From Salipiger mangrovisoli (GTDB taxonomy: Bacteria > Pseudomonadota > Alphaproteobacteria > Rhodobacterales > Rhodobacteraceae), in assembly GCF_015223355.1 (NCBI RefSeq), contig NZ_JADFFK010000002.1, forward strand, positions 275,080 through 339,079: a stretch of DNA of 64,000 nucleotides, given 5' to 3'. Shown in pieces: positions 27,544 through 37,996 of this stretch. Position 1 is the first letter of the stretch. Each line of letters starts with the position of its first letter. The translations under genes and the position numbers were made by a program. The notes under the pieces were generated by a model. It was not told where the DNA came from. It worked only from the letters and a program-made list of their open reading frames with translations, and ran no database searches.

Positions 27544-28161
27544 ATGACGACGATCACCCTCTATGGACATCCCGACAGTGGCCACGCCTGCAAGGTGGCG
27601 CTGGCCCTCGCCCTTGCGGGGATCGATCACGAAACCGTCTTCGTGGACATCTGGGCCGCGCCCGAGACGCGCCCCGCCGCCTTTCTTGCTGCCAGCCCGC
27701 TGGCGCAGGTTCCCGCGCTGGTGATCGGTGACGAGACGATGACGCAGTCGGGGGCGATCCTGCTCGAGATCGCCCGCCGCTGGCAGGTGCTGGGCGGCGA
27801 GAGCGCCGCCGGGATGCGGCGCGGCGCCGAGCTGCTGATGTGGGAGGCGAACCGCATCGGCATGTGCGTCCCGCAGCTCGTCGAGTCGCGTCGTCCGGGA
27901 GGCGAGGTCTTCCCAGAGGGCGCGATCGCCTGGCTCACCGGGCGGTTCGAGACCGACCGGCAGAACTTCGACCGGCTGCTGGGGGCGGGGCCTTTCTTCC
28001 ATGGCGGTGCACCGGGGATCGGCGACTGCGCCATCTGGGGATACGTGCAGTGGCTGGAGAAGGCCGGGCTCGCGCCCTCTGACGCGATGGCGGGCTGGAT
28101 CGCGCGGATGGTGGGCCTGCCGCAGATGCGCGCCGGCGGCGAGGACTGGTTCCCCGCCTGA
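27544..28161 (+). CDS. Glutathione S-transferase family protein
   Basis: A 205-residue protein with an N-terminal thioredoxin fold (LYGHPDSGHACKVALALALAGIDHE, then PLAQVPALVIGDETMTQSGAIL with the cis-Pro and Ser that bind glutathione). The C-terminal all-helical domain has the N-capping motif GAPGIGDCAIWGY. Start 27544 (MTTITLYGHP) is chosen over an upstream in-frame ATG at 27514. The substrate is unknown. It is convergent with the LuxR-type regulator, 10 bp apart. Confidence 0.88.
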   Translation: MTTITLYGHPDSGHACKVALALALAGIDHETVFVDIWAAPETRPAAFLAASPLAQVPALVIGDETMTQSGAILLEIARRWQVLGGESAAGMRRGAELLMWEANRIGMCVPQLVESRRPGGEVFPEGAIAWLTGRFETDRQNFDRLLGAGPFFHGGAPGIGDCAIWGYVQWLEKAGLAPSDAMAGWIARMVGLPQMRAGGEDWFPA

Positions 28162-28171
28162 GGCGCAGCAC

Positions 28172-28963
28172 TCACTCCGCCAGAAGCGGCAGGATCAGCG
28201 AGAACAGCTCTCCCTGCGAGGAGATTCCGCATTTGCGGTAGAGCTGCTTGCGGAAGACCTTGATCGTCTGCGGGCTCAGGTCGAGCCGGAGAGCGATCGA
28301 AACCGTGGAATGCCCCCGCAGGATCAGCAGCGCGACCTCGGCCTGCCGCGGGCTGAGACCGATGCGGTGCTGCTCCTGCAGCGCGTCTATCAACCTTTGA
28401 GTGAGGGCGGCGTCCGTGTAGTCGCCCGAAGACGACAGGCCGCCCCATTGCTTTTCGCACAATCCGCAGGCAATCGGTGCTATTTTTTGGGCAAGCTCCA
28501 TGTCGCGCGGCGAAAAACTGCGGCCGGACGAGGCGTCGCGGCCAAGGCAGACATGCACGGATACCCCCTCGGCGGGATTGGCCACATAGGCGATCTCATC
28601 GATCAGCGTGGTGCGCCGGTAATAAGCCGCGAAGTACTCGTTCCGGAGGAAGGCGTCGGGCGCGATGTCGCGCAGCCGGTAGAGCCCTGACGGCACCTTG
28701 CGCACATGCAGGTCGTGAAAGGGGTCTAGGAGGTAAGCACCTGAAAGATAATCTACTTCCAGCCTCTCATGCACCTTGGGTTCGCGCGATTGGGTGAACA
28801 GGACCTGCGGCTTTCTCGCCTGGAAATAGGCCAGCATCGTGGTGTTGTCGATGTCGTAGCTGAGGGTGAGCCAGCGGTAGAGCGCTGCGGCGAACTCGTC
28901 GGTTCCCAGCGCGCAGATCGCGCCCCCCAGTTGCGCCTCGGGGCTGCCTGCAAGCTGCTCCAT
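28172..28963 (-). CDS. LuxR-type transcriptional regulator
   Basis: A 263-residue regulator. The N-terminal part (about 1-185) is an unclassified sensor-like region with no clear autoinducer signature. The C-terminal LuxR helix-turn-helix (about 200-258) has GLSPRQAEVALLILRGHSTVSIA and LSPQTIKVFRKQLYRKCG. The start at 28963 follows AAGAGGT; upstream codons belong to the divergent promoter. It faces the polyamine-type ABC operon across 87 bp holding a GGGGTATATACCCC palindrome, so it very probably controls that operon and itself. Confidence 0.87.
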   Translation of the reverse strand: MEQLAGSPEAQLGGAICALGTDEFAAALYRWLTLSYDIDNTTMLAYFQARKPQVLFTQSREPKVHERLEVDYLSGAYLLDPFHDLHVRKVPSGLYRLRDIAPDAFLRNEYFAAYYRRTTLIDEIAYVANPAEGVSVHVCLGRDASSGRSFSPRDMELAQKIAPIACGLCEKQWGGLSSSGDYTDAALTQRLIDALQEQHRIGLSPRQAEVALLILRGHSTVSIALRLDLSPQTIKVFRKQLYRKCGISSQGELFSLILPLLAE

Positions 28964-28975
28964 TATACCTCTTTG

Positions 28976-29034
28976 GGGGTATATACCCCTCGTTTCGCCA
29001 GTTCTTAGCCTGACATTCGAGAAACCGGGGGTAT
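28976..29034. promoter_or_regulatory. Operator candidate between luxR-type gene and potA-like gene
   Basis: A perfect palindrome GGGGTATATACCCC (28976-28989) lies 13 bp before the regulator start. A second half-site GGGGGTATA (29026-29034) lies 16 bp before the transporter start. Both the sequence identity of the half-sites and the divergent position point to a shared binding protein. Confidence 0.6.
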
Positions 29035-29050
29035 AGGGCAAGGGGATTCG

Positions 29051-30135
<1,085 letters not shown>

Positions 30136-30136
<1 letters not shown>

Positions 30137-31053
30137 TGGCCGGAGGCGCGCCGGGCGGCGCTTCCAAGTCGGAGATCTACAAGGGCAACGGGCCGCGGCT
30201 GCTGCTGCCGGCATGGATCTTCATCGGGGTGTTCCTCGTCGCCCCGGTGGCGATCATGGCGATCTACTCCTTCCTGACCAAGGAATTTCGCGGCGGGGTC
30301 ATCTGGGAGTTCACCCTTGCCGCCTATGACCAGTTCTTCCTCGACCGGGGGCTCTTCGGCGACGAGCCGCCGAGCATCGAGTGGACCTACATCGGCATCT
30401 TCTGGCGCTCGATCTGGCAGGCGGGCCTTGCCACGGTGCTCTGCCTGCTGATCGGCTTCCCGACGGCCTGGTTCATCGCCACGCGCGACGTCAAGGAGCG
30501 CTCGGTCTGGCTGTTCCTGATCACCGTGCCCTACTGGGTGAACCTGCTGATCCGCACCGTGTCGATGAAGTTCCTGATCCGCGACACCGGGCCGCTGAAC
30601 GAGCTGCTGCTGGCGCTCGGGGTGATCGACACGCCGCTGGCGCTGGTGAACACCAATTTCGCCGTGCAGCTGGGTCTGTTCTACAGCTACCTGCCGTTCA
30701 TGGTGCTGCCGATCTACGCCGCGGTCGAGCGTTACGACTTCTCGATGTCCGAGGCGGCGGCGGACCTCTACGCCAGCAGCTGGGCGACGCTGCGGCTGGT
30801 GATCCTGCCGGTGGTGAAGCCGGGGATCGTGGCGGGCTGCATCCTCGTCTTCGTGCCCTCGCTGGGGGCGTTCCTTGCGCCAGACCTGCTGGGTGGGGCC
30901 AAGACCTTCATGATCGGCTCGCTGATCGAGGAGCAGTTCAAGGGCGCGGCGGGCAACTGGCCGTTCGGCGCGGCCGCCTCGATGATCCTGCTGACCATCG
31001 TCATGGGCGTGCTGCTGGTGCACGCGCGGGCACAGACGAAGGGAGAGCGGTGA
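30136..31053 (+). CDS. Polyamine-type ABC transporter permease (PotB-like)
   Basis: A 305-residue inner-membrane permease with about six transmembrane segments, beginning [25 protein letters not shown]. The EAA loop is [25 protein letters not shown], which docks on the ATPase. The large first periplasmic loop is typical of PotB. The start codon overlaps the potA-like stop by one base, and the stop overlaps the next ATG. Confidence 0.9.
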
Positions 31054-31862
31054 TGGCCAAACCCGTCGACCTGCGCCGCTTCACCGGCTTCCGCGCGATC
31101 ACCTGGCTCTGCCTCTTCGTGCTCTACGCGCCGCTGGTGATCGTGGCGATCTACAGCTTCAACGACAGCACCTCGATCACCCGCTGGGGCGGCTTCTCGC
31201 TGAAGTGGTACGTCGATGTCTTCACCGGCCCCGAGGCGCCGAAGTTCCGCGACGCGGCGATCAACAGCTTCACCATCGCCATCGGCGCCGCGGTCTGCGC
31301 GACGCTGATTGCCACCGCCGCCGCCGTCGCGATGAACCGGGCCGGGCGCTTCCGGGGCAAGACCGCCAGCCTCGCGCTGATCAACCTGCCGCTGATGGTG
31401 CCCGAGATCGTCACCGCCGTGGCCTCGCTGGTGTTCTTCATCACCATCGGCTTCAAGACCGGGCTTCTGACCATCTTCATCGCGCATATCGTGTTCTGCA
31501 TCCCCTTTGCCTACCTGCCGATCTCGGCGCGGATGCAGAGCGTGCCGGACACCTACGAGCAGGCGGCGATGGACCTCTACGCGACGCCATGGGAGGCGTT
31601 CCGGCTGGTGCTGCTGCCGCTGATGGTGCCGGGGATCCTCTCGGGGTTCCTGCTGGCCTTCATCATCTCGCTCGACGATTTCCTGATCACGAACTTCGTC
31701 AAGGGCGCCGGGGTCGAGACCCTGCCCACGGCGATCTTCGGATCGGTCAAACAGGGCATCAAGCCCAACATCATGGCCATATCGACCCTGCTTCTGGGGG
31801 TCTCGGTGGTTTTCGTCACGCTCTCCTGGATCATCGGGCGGGCGGGGCAGTCCAAACGATAA
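31053..31862 (+). CDS. Polyamine-type ABC transporter permease (PotC-like)
   Basis: A 269-residue permease, about six membrane segments, with N-terminal [24 protein letters not shown] and EAA loop [26 protein letters not shown]. Helix [19 protein letters not shown] is characteristic of the PotC family. The start overlaps the potB-like stop by one base. The binding-protein gene begins 44 bp downstream. Confidence 0.9.
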   Translation: MAKPVDLRRFTGFRAITWLCLFVLYAPLVIVAIYSFNDSTSITRWGGFSLKWYVDVFTGPEAPKFRDAAINSFTIAIGAAVCATLIATAAAVAMNRAGRFRGKTASLALINLPLMVPEIVTAVASLVFFITIGFKTGLLTIFIAHIVFCIPFAYLPISARMQSVPDTYEQAAMDLYATPWEAFRLVLLPLMVPGILSGFLLAFIISLDDFLITNFVKGAGVETLPTAIFGSVKQGIKPNIMAISTLLLGVSVVFVTLSWIIGRAGQSKR

Positions 31863-31906
31863 AAACCAAAGAAAACATCCAACAGACCAACAGCGGAGAC
31901 TTTGAC

Positions 31907-32932
31907 ATGAAGACCTTCCTCACCACGTCCGTGCTGGCGCTGTCGCTGGCAACCGGTGCCAGCGCCGAGGGCAAGCTCTCGCTCTACCACTGGTTCGAGT
32001 ACATCCCGCAGGAGCTGCTCGACAAGTTCGCCGCCGAATACGACGTCGAGGTGACCATGGACACCTTTGACAGCAACGAGGCGCTTCTGGCCGCGCTGAA
32101 GGCGGGCAAGATGGGCAGCTACGATCTGGCCGTGCCGGGCGACTACATGGTCAAGATCATGGGTGACGAGGGCATGCTCGACACCTTCGAGCCGAGTGAA
32201 CTGAGCAATTTCGGCAATATCGAAGACAGGTGGCTGGACGTCGATTTCGATCCGGGCCGCAAGTCGTCGATCCCCTACCAGTGGGGCTCGACCTCCTTCT
32301 CGGTGAACAAGGAGGTCTACGACGGCCCGCTCGACAGCCTGTCGCTGATCTTCGAGCCGCCCGCCGAGCTGAAGGGCAAGATCAACGTGCTCGACACCTC
32401 GGGCGAAACGCTGACGCTGGCCTCGCTCTACCTCGGCATCCCGCAGTGCAGCTCGGACCGAGAGCAGCTCAAGCAGCTCAACGCGCTTGTGCAGGGCGCG
32501 AAAGCCGACTGGGCGAGCTTCGGCTCTGACGTGGCCAAGGACGTGCTGGTCTCGGGCGATGCGGCGGCGGGCATGATCTGGTCGGGCTTCTCGGCCAAGG
32601 CCCGCGCCGAGGGCGCGCCCATCGAATACGTCTTCCCCAAGGAAGGCATGATCGTGTGGATGGACAACGTGGTGCTGCTGAAGGACGCGCCGAACCGTGA
32701 CAACGCGCTGAAGTTCATGGACTTCCTGCTCGAGCCCGAGAATGCCGCGGCGGTCACCAACTACGCGCAATACACCGCCGGCGTGAAGGGCGTGGAGGAG
32801 TTCCTCGACCCCGAGGTTGCCAATTCCCCGGAATCGAACCCGCCCGCGGATGCCAAGGGCGTCTTCGTCGAAGCCTGCGCGCAGGACGTGCAGGAAATGT
32901 ACGACGCGATCTGGACCAACCTGAAGAAGTGA
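31907..32932 (+). CDS. Polyamine-type periplasmic substrate-binding protein (PotD/PotF-like)
   Basis: A 341-residue secreted binding protein with signal peptide MKTFLTTSVLALSLATGASA and mature start EGKLSLYHWFEYIPQELLDKF. This is the PotD/PotF pattern, in which Trp/Tyr residues near the N-terminus line the polyamine site. SYDLAVPGDYMVKIM and AAGMIWSGFSAKA are further family motifs. A CAGCGGAGAC site precedes the ATG. Putrescine, spermidine or a related diamine is likely, but the exact ligand is not fixed by sequence. Confidence 0.9.
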   Translation: MKTFLTTSVLALSLATGASAEGKLSLYHWFEYIPQELLDKFAAEYDVEVTMDTFDSNEALLAALKAGKMGSYDLAVPGDYMVKIMGDEGMLDTFEPSELSNFGNIEDRWLDVDFDPGRKSSIPYQWGSTSFSVNKEVYDGPLDSLSLIFEPPAELKGKINVLDTSGETLTLASLYLGIPQCSSDREQLKQLNALVQGAKADWASFGSDVAKDVLVSGDAAAGMIWSGFSAKARAEGAPIEYVFPKEGMIVWMDNVVLLKDAPNRDNALKFMDFLLEPENAAAVTNYAQYTAGVKGVEEFLDPEVANSPESNPPADAKGVFVEACAQDVQEMYDAIWTNLKK

Positions 32933-32946
32933 TCGGCTGATCCGTG

Positions 32947-33711
32947 ATGATGAAGCTTGCCCTCTACCAGGGTCCGCCGATCGGCGGTGATCTCGAGGCG
33001 GGGTTCTCCCGCCTCGAGGCGCAACTCGCGGCCGCCGCAGCCGCCGGGGCGCGGTTGCTGATCGCGCCCGAGCTCTTCCTGCCCGGCTACAACCGGCCCG
33101 ACCTGCACGGCACCCTGTCGCAGCCGCGCGGCGGGGCGTGGTGCCAGCGTCTTTCGGCCATGGCGCGGGCCGCCGGATGCGGACTCTGCCTCGGCTGGGC
33201 CGAGCGCTACGGCGACACGGTCTACAATTCGGCCACCTGCTGGGATGCCGCCGGCACCGAGGTCGGCCATTACCGCAAGATCCAGCTCTTCGGCCCGATG
33301 GAGAAGGCCAGCTTTGCTCCGGGCGATGCCTATTGCCTGTTCGAGCTTGAGGGTCTTAAGACCTCGATGCTGATCTGCTACGACGTGGAATTCGCGCCGC
33401 ACGTGAGGGCGCTCGCCGAACGCGGGGCCGAGCTGATCCTCGTGCCCACCGCCAACCCGGCGGGCTTCGAGCATGTCTCCAACATCTTCGTGCCTGCCCG
33501 CGCGGCGGAGTCGGGCGTCACCATTGCCTACGCGAACTTCTGCGGCACCGATGATGGGCTGGAGTTCGGCGGAAATTCCGTCATCGCCACCCCCGACGCC
33601 CGGCTCATCGCGAAGGCCGGGACCGGCGAGACGCTGTTGATCGCCGAGGTCGGCGCGCCCATCGCGCCCGAGCTCCGCTCCACCCAAATCCAGGACTACA
33701 GGGAGGTCTAA
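32947..33711 (+). CDS. Carbon-nitrogen hydrolase (nitrilase superfamily amidase)
   Basis: A 254-residue nitrilase-superfamily protein with its catalytic triad intact: Glu42 in APELFLPGY, Lys111 in YRKIQLF and Cys144 in LICYDVEF. Single-domain length suits amidases and N-carbamoyl hydrolases. In a polyamine-uptake operon, plausible substrates are N-carbamoylputrescine or an omega-amino amide; this is inference. GTG 32944 and ATG 32950 are close alternative starts. It ends 3 bp before the transaminase start. Confidence 0.87.
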   Translation: MMKLALYQGPPIGGDLEAGFSRLEAQLAAAAAAGARLLIAPELFLPGYNRPDLHGTLSQPRGGAWCQRLSAMARAAGCGLCLGWAERYGDTVYNSATCWDAAGTEVGHYRKIQLFGPMEKASFAPGDAYCLFELEGLKTSMLICYDVEFAPHVRALAERGAELILVPTANPAGFEHVSNIFVPARAAESGVTIAYANFCGTDDGLEFGGNSVIATPDARLIAKAGTGETLLIAEVGAPIAPELRSTQIQDYREV

Positions 33712-33714
33712 CCC

Positions 33715-35079
33715 ATGTCGCTCGATCTCGACATTTCCACCGACGGCGTGCTCACCGCCGACACCAACCTCGTGCAGAGCTGGGCCGATCTCAACGCGCT
33801 CAAGCAGTCGGGCGCGCGCACGGTCATCGTCAGCGCCGAGGGCGCCATGGTGCGCGACAGCGAGGGCAACGAGCTGATCGACGGCATCGGCGGGCTGTGG
33901 TGCGTCAACGCCGGGCACCGCCGCACCGAGATCATCGACGCGATCAAGGAGCAGCTCGACACGCTCGACTTCTACTCGACCTTCTACAACTTCACCCACC
34001 CCGCGGCGGCTGCGCTGGCGGTGAAGCTGGCCGAGCTGGCGCCGGGGAACCTCAACAAGGTGCACTTCGGCAACTCCGGCTCGGTCGCCAACGAGACCGC
34101 GATCCGCATCCTGCACCACTACTACAACCGCCTTGGACAGCCGCAGAAGAAGCGCATCCTGTCGCGCCACGGTGCATACCACGGTTCGACCAACCTCGCG
34201 GTGGCGATGACCACCCCGGGCTATTCCGAGGGTTGGGACAAGTCCGGTGAGCTGGTGCATCACCTGCGCTGCCCGCACCACTGGCGCGAGGGCGGCGAGA
34301 TGACCGAGGCGGAGTTCCTCGGCGCGCTGAAGCAGGACCTGCTCGACACCATCCAGCATTACGGTGCCGAGACCATCGCCTGCATGATCGCCGAGCCGAT
34401 CATGGGCGCCGGCGGCGTCATCGTGCCGCCCGAGGGCTACCACACCGAGATGGCCGCGATCTGCCGCGCCCATGACATCAAATACGTGACCGACGAGGTG
34501 GTGACCGCCTTTGGCCGGCTCGGGCATTTCTTCGCCTCGAAGGATGTCTTCGGCGTGCAGCCCGACATCATCAACACCGCCAAGGGGCTCACCTCGGGCT
34601 ACCAGCCGCTCTCGGCCACAATCATGTCGGACGAGATCCACGAGGTGATCTCGGGCCCGGGCGGCATGTTCTTCCACGGCATGACCTACTCGGGTCACCC
34701 GGCCGCCGCCGCCGCCGGGCTGGCCAATATCGCGCTGATGGAGCGCGAGCGGATCCCCGAGCGGGTGCGCACCTCGGGCAAGACCTTCGAGGGGCTGCTG
34801 CGCCAGCTCGAGGCGTTCGACATCGTCGGCGAGGTGCGCGGCAGCCACTTCATGATCGGCATCGAGTTCGTGAAGGACAAGGCAACCAAGACCCCCTTCG
34901 CCCCCGAGGAGCTCATCGGCCTGCGCGTTGCGCGCGAGGCGCAGAAGCGCGGGCTGATCGCGCGGCCGCTGGGAAATATCCTGATCCTGTCGCCGACGCT
35001 GATCATGGATGACGCGATGATCGGCCGGGTTGCGGACATCCTGCGCGACAGCATTGCCGCATTGCAGAGCAGCCTGTGA
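33715..35079 (+). CDS. Class III (omega-amino) aminotransferase, aspartate aminotransferase family
   Basis: A 454-residue PLP enzyme of the SpuC-like omega-transaminase branch. IDGIGGLWCVNAGHRRTEI is near residue 55, NSGSVANETAIR binds the phosphate, YVTDEVVTAFGRLG carries the PLP-pairing Asp, and Lys290 in INTAKGLTSGYQPLSA is the Schiff-base lysine. It would transfer the terminal amino group of a diamine such as putrescine to pyruvate. It is last in the LuxR-regulated uptake and catabolism operon. Confidence 0.9.
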   Translation: MSLDLDISTDGVLTADTNLVQSWADLNALKQSGARTVIVSAEGAMVRDSEGNELIDGIGGLWCVNAGHRRTEIIDAIKEQLDTLDFYSTFYNFTHPAAAALAVKLAELAPGNLNKVHFGNSGSVANETAIRILHHYYNRLGQPQKKRILSRHGAYHGSTNLAVAMTTPGYSEGWDKSGELVHHLRCPHHWREGGEMTEAEFLGALKQDLLDTIQHYGAETIACMIAEPIMGAGGVIVPPEGYHTEMAAICRAHDIKYVTDEVVTAFGRLGHFFASKDVFGVQPDIINTAKGLTSGYQPLSATIMSDEIHEVISGPGGMFFHGMTYSGHPAAAAAGLANIALMERERIPERVRTSGKTFEGLLRQLEAFDIVGEVRGSHFMIGIEFVKDKATKTPFAPEELIGLRVAREAQKRGLIARPLGNILILSPTLIMDDAMIGRVADILRDSIAALQSSL

Positions 35080-35172
35080 CAAATTGACCTCGAGCGGGGC
35101 GTGCAGCGTCCCGCTTGCGGCTCACCTGTGGTAAGGGTGGGCAGAACTATCCTGCTTGGAAGGAGCCCAGAC

Positions 35173-35901
35173 ATGGATAAGCCGACCCCCCGCAAGACCA
35201 CCAAGCGTAGCCAGTCGACCTCGTCGCGGGGCAGCATGAGCCGCCGCCGGACGCCGGTGAAACCTGCCGAGGTTGCCCCGGCCAAGGCCGCAACTTCCGT
35301 GACAAAAGAGACATCTGAGGCGGTCGTTCCCGCGCCCGCAGCCATGGCCCAGACGCCGAAAACCGAGCCCGCCGCGCCGGTGGAGCCCGTGACCGCCGAG
35401 GTGGTCGCACCCGCGGAGGAGCCCCGCGTCGCCTCGCCCGTGCAGGAAGCGGAACCCGCCGAATCGCGCCAGCCGGTGGCCAAGGCTGCGACGCCGAAAC
35501 GGCCCGCGCCGAAGCCCGCTGCAAAGCCGGCATCCCTGGCAGCCGCCAAGCCGTCCCGGCAGGCTTCAGGGGAAGCCCCACAGAAGCCCTCCGTCACACC
35601 CGCGATGGCGACCACAGAGGCTCCGGCGGAGCGCATGGTGCGGGTCAGTTGGAACCTTGAGCCTTATGCCGCCACCGCCCTGGTCGACACGATGCTCGAC
35701 ATCGGTGCGGAGTTGCAGAGCTTCACCGCGGACCGCGTGCGCGCGGATGTGGCAACGCAGCACAAGATGCTGCACTGCAAGTCGCCGGCGGAGCTGATCC
35801 ACATCCAGAGCGCCTTTTTCCAGAAGGCGAGCGAGGACTATCGCGCGCATTGGGGCAGGTTGGCCGAACTTGGCGGCAAGCTGACCGTCTTCCCCAGCTG
35901 A
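35173..35901 (+). CDS. Phasin-like protein with long Ala/Pro/Lys-rich N-terminal region
   Basis: A 242-residue protein. The first 150 residues are a low-complexity basic stretch rich in Ala, Pro, Lys and Glu. Residues about 160-240 form amphipathic helices resembling the phasin 2 domain (ELQSFTADRVRADVATQHKML, then SPAELIHIQSAFFQKASEDY), which coats polyhydroxyalkanoate granules. The Ala/Pro/Lys-rich part recalls PhaF-type tails that contact DNA. No pha genes are adjacent, although hydroxybutyryl-CoA dehydrogenase is 1.1 kb away. Confidence 0.72.
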   Translation: MDKPTPRKTTKRSQSTSSRGSMSRRRTPVKPAEVAPAKAATSVTKETSEAVVPAPAAMAQTPKTEPAAPVEPVTAEVVAPAEEPRVASPVQEAEPAESRQPVAKAATPKRPAPKPAAKPASLAAAKPSRQASGEAPQKPSVTPAMATTEAPAERMVRVSWNLEPYAATALVDTMLDIGAELQSFTADRVRADVATQHKMLHCKSPAELIHIQSAFFQKASEDYRAHWGRLAELGGKLTVFPS

Positions 35902-35912
35902 GGGGAACCCAT

Positions 35913-35941
35913 GCGCCCCGCCCTGACGTCGGGTGGGGCGC
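35913..35941. terminator. Hairpin between phasin-like gene and DUF6473 gene
   Basis: GCGCCCCGCC-CTGACGTC-GGGTGGGGCGC: a GC-rich hairpin in a 54-bp convergent gap. No T-run, so it is a weak intrinsic terminator at best. Confidence 0.5.
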
Positions 35942-35955
35942 GACCTGACCCGCCC

Positions 35956-36819
35956 CTAGCGGTTCTGCTCCAGCAATCCTTCGAGGATCGGGCCCAACCT
36001 CCCGGCGATCTCCTCATGGGCAAGCGTGCTGAGCGACTCGGAAGCCGCCCCGGCCTCGAACTCGGCAAAGACCAGGCCCGCGGTGCCCGCAGCGAGGCTG
36101 GCGGGCGAAAGCGGCGCGTCGAGAAGCGCCGCTGCGCGCGGGCGCAGGGCCTCGATCATGCCGCGCTCGATGAAAAGCGGGGCGGGGGACAGCGCGTTGA
36201 CATGGGTGTCCGGCGGCGGATGACCGGCTGTCCAGAGCACCACCGCCCGCCCTCCGAGCAGGGTTAGCAGGTGCTTCATCCGCGCGACCCAGGCGATGCG
36301 CAGCTCGGCGGTGACCTCGGCAAACCGCTCCTCCGAGATCTCGCGCAGCCGGCCGAGCATATGCAGGGTGAAATGGAACTCGGTGAAATCCACCTCGGGG
36401 AAAAGCTGCTGAAGCCGGTCCGAGGCGCGCAGGAACCGGTCGTTGCGCCGCGGATGCACCCCGTAGAAGCGGTTCGACATGTTCTGCGCCCCCATCACCT
36501 GGATGACGCAGAGCTCGGCCCGCGCGGCCAGGTTCAGCACCGCCGGATCACCGAGGTATAGGTCTATGCCTGCGTTGACCACGCCGAGATTGACGCAGGG
36601 AATCCCCGGCCCCTCGACGCTGCCGCCGGTCGCGAGTGCCTGCTCGACCAATGCGGGGAACGGCGCCTCGACGAAGCGCCCAAAGGTCTCGGTGCCGCCA
36701 AGGAAGGCGAGGTAGCGGCCGTCCAACCCACGTTTCGGACCCCGGAACAGCAGCCGGGACTTGCCGTAGCGACACGGAAAATACTCCAGAGCACCCTGAA
36801 AGGACCCGGCAACGGACAT
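35956..36819 (-). CDS. DUF6473 family protein
   Basis: A 287-residue protein. The N-terminus after MSVAGSFQGALE is YFPCRYGKSRLLFRGPKRGLDGRYLAFLGGTETFGRFV, the DUF6473 hallmark found in Rhodobacteraceae. GIPCVNLGVVNAGIDLYL follows, then a core with VVLWTAGHPPPDTHV. The family looks like an SGNH-type or polysaccharide-modifying fold, but no function is known. I chose ATG 36819 over 36843 because a GGGGGGCG site precedes it. Confidence 0.8.
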   Translation of the reverse strand: MSVAGSFQGALEYFPCRYGKSRLLFRGPKRGLDGRYLAFLGGTETFGRFVEAPFPALVEQALATGGSVEGPGIPCVNLGVVNAGIDLYLGDPAVLNLAARAELCVIQVMGAQNMSNRFYGVHPRRNDRFLRASDRLQQLFPEVDFTEFHFTLHMLGRLREISEERFAEVTAELRIAWVARMKHLLTLLGGRAVVLWTAGHPPPDTHVNALSPAPLFIERGMIEALRPRAAALLDAPLSPASLAAGTAGLVFAEFEAGAASESLSTLAHEEIAGRLGPILEGLLEQNR

Positions 36820-36980
36820 GACGCCCCCCATTCTGATTCCCATTCACCCGGCATCAGGATCGGCCGCGCGCCCCAACAATTCGCTAATGCGAAAATCCGC
36901 GAAAAAATCGCCTGGCTTGTGCTTGCGGCGGGGCAAGCCGGGCGCATAAGGTTGCCGCGCATCAGAGCAGGATAGGGCGC

Positions 36981-37856
36981 ATGGAAATCAAGAGCATCGG
37001 GGTGATCGGCGCGGGCCAGATGGGCAATGGCATCGCCCATGTCATGGCGCTTGCCGGCTACGAGGTGCGCCTGTCGGACGTGAGCCAGGACGCGCTCGAG
37101 GCCGCGGTGCAGCTGATCACCCGCAATCTCGACCGCCAGGTCAGCCGCGAGAAGATCAGCGCCGAAGCCCGCGACGCGGCGCTGGCGAATATCTCCACCA
37201 CGCTCGACGTGGTCGAGGTGGCGCGCACCGATCTGGTGATCGAGGCCGCCACCGAGCAGGAGGCGGTGAAGACGAAGATCTTCGAGGGGCTGCTGCCGCA
37301 CCTTCTGCCGCACACGATCCTGACCTCGAACACCTCGTCGATCTCGATCACCCGGCTCGCCTCGCGCACCGACCGGCCCGAGAAATTCCTCGGCTTCCAC
37401 TTCATGAACCCGGTGCCGGTGATGCAGCTGGTCGAGCTGATCCGCGGCATCGCCACCGACGAGCCGACCTACAAGGCCTGCCTCGCGGTGGTCGAGAAGC
37501 TCGGCAAGACCGCCGCCTCGGCCGAGGATTTCCCCGCCTTCATCGTCAACCGCATCCTGGTGCCGATGATCAACGAGGCGGTCTACACGCTTTACGAGGG
37601 CGTCGGAAACGTGCGCTCGATCGACATGGCGATGAAGCTCGGCGCGAACCACCCGATGGGCCCGCTCGAGCTGGCCGATTTCATCGGCCTCGACACCTGC
37701 CTTGCGATCATGAATGTGCTGCACGAAGGGCTCGCCGACACCAAGTACCGTCCCTGTCCGCTGCTGACCAAATACGTCGAGGCCGGCTGGCTGGGGCGCA
37801 AGACCAAGCGCGGCTTCTACGACTACCGCGGTGACGAGCCGGTGCCGACGCGCTGA
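36981..37856 (+). CDS. 3-hydroxybutyryl-CoA dehydrogenase
   Basis: Oxidises or forms 3-hydroxybutyryl-CoA with NAD(P). The 291-residue protein begins with a Rossmann motif (IGVIGAGQMGNGIAHVMALAGYEV). LGFHFMNPVPVMQLVELIRG (about 135) contains the catalytic His of the His-Glu pair, and FIVNRILVPMINEAV the domain linker. It acts in butanoate, beta-oxidation and PHB-related metabolism. In many Rhodobacterales the gene follows etfBA. Here an etfA end lies at the far side of the window, so the usual linkage is not seen. Confidence 0.93.
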   Translation: MEIKSIGVIGAGQMGNGIAHVMALAGYEVRLSDVSQDALEAAVQLITRNLDRQVSREKISAEARDAALANISTTLDVVEVARTDLVIEAATEQEAVKTKIFEGLLPHLLPHTILTSNTSSISITRLASRTDRPEKFLGFHFMNPVPVMQLVELIRGIATDEPTYKACLAVVEKLGKTAASAEDFPAFIVNRILVPMINEAVYTLYEGVGNVRSIDMAMKLGANHPMGPLELADFIGLDTCLAIMNVLHEGLADTKYRPCPLLTKYVEAGWLGRKTKRGFYDYRGDEPVPTR

Positions 37857-37911
37857 GCGCGCCACCGCCGCCCTGCCTGTTTCTGGCCTGCCTCCGGCCT
37901 GCCTCCGGCGG

Positions 37912-37970
37912 TTCTTCTAGTTGAAAATATCCCGGGGGAGGCCGCGGCAGCGGACGGGGGCAGCGCCCCC
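37912..37970 (+). repeat. Intergenic TTCTTCTRGG repeat, copy 5
   Basis: TTCTTCTAGTTGAAAATATC, then CCGGGGGAGGCCGCGGCAGCGGAC and the hairpin GGGGGCAGCGCCCCC. It lies in the convergent gap between the hydroxybutyryl-CoA dehydrogenase and acyltransferase genes. Tandem GCCTGCCTCCGGC-like units lie just before it. Confidence 0.85.
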
Positions 37971-37996
37971 TCCGCGCTCGGGTTGCGCGCCGCGCG

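Noticed and set aside
32761..35082. Long minus-strand open frame opposite the nitrilase and transaminase
   Set aside because: Antisense to two well-supported genes; no recognisable domain.
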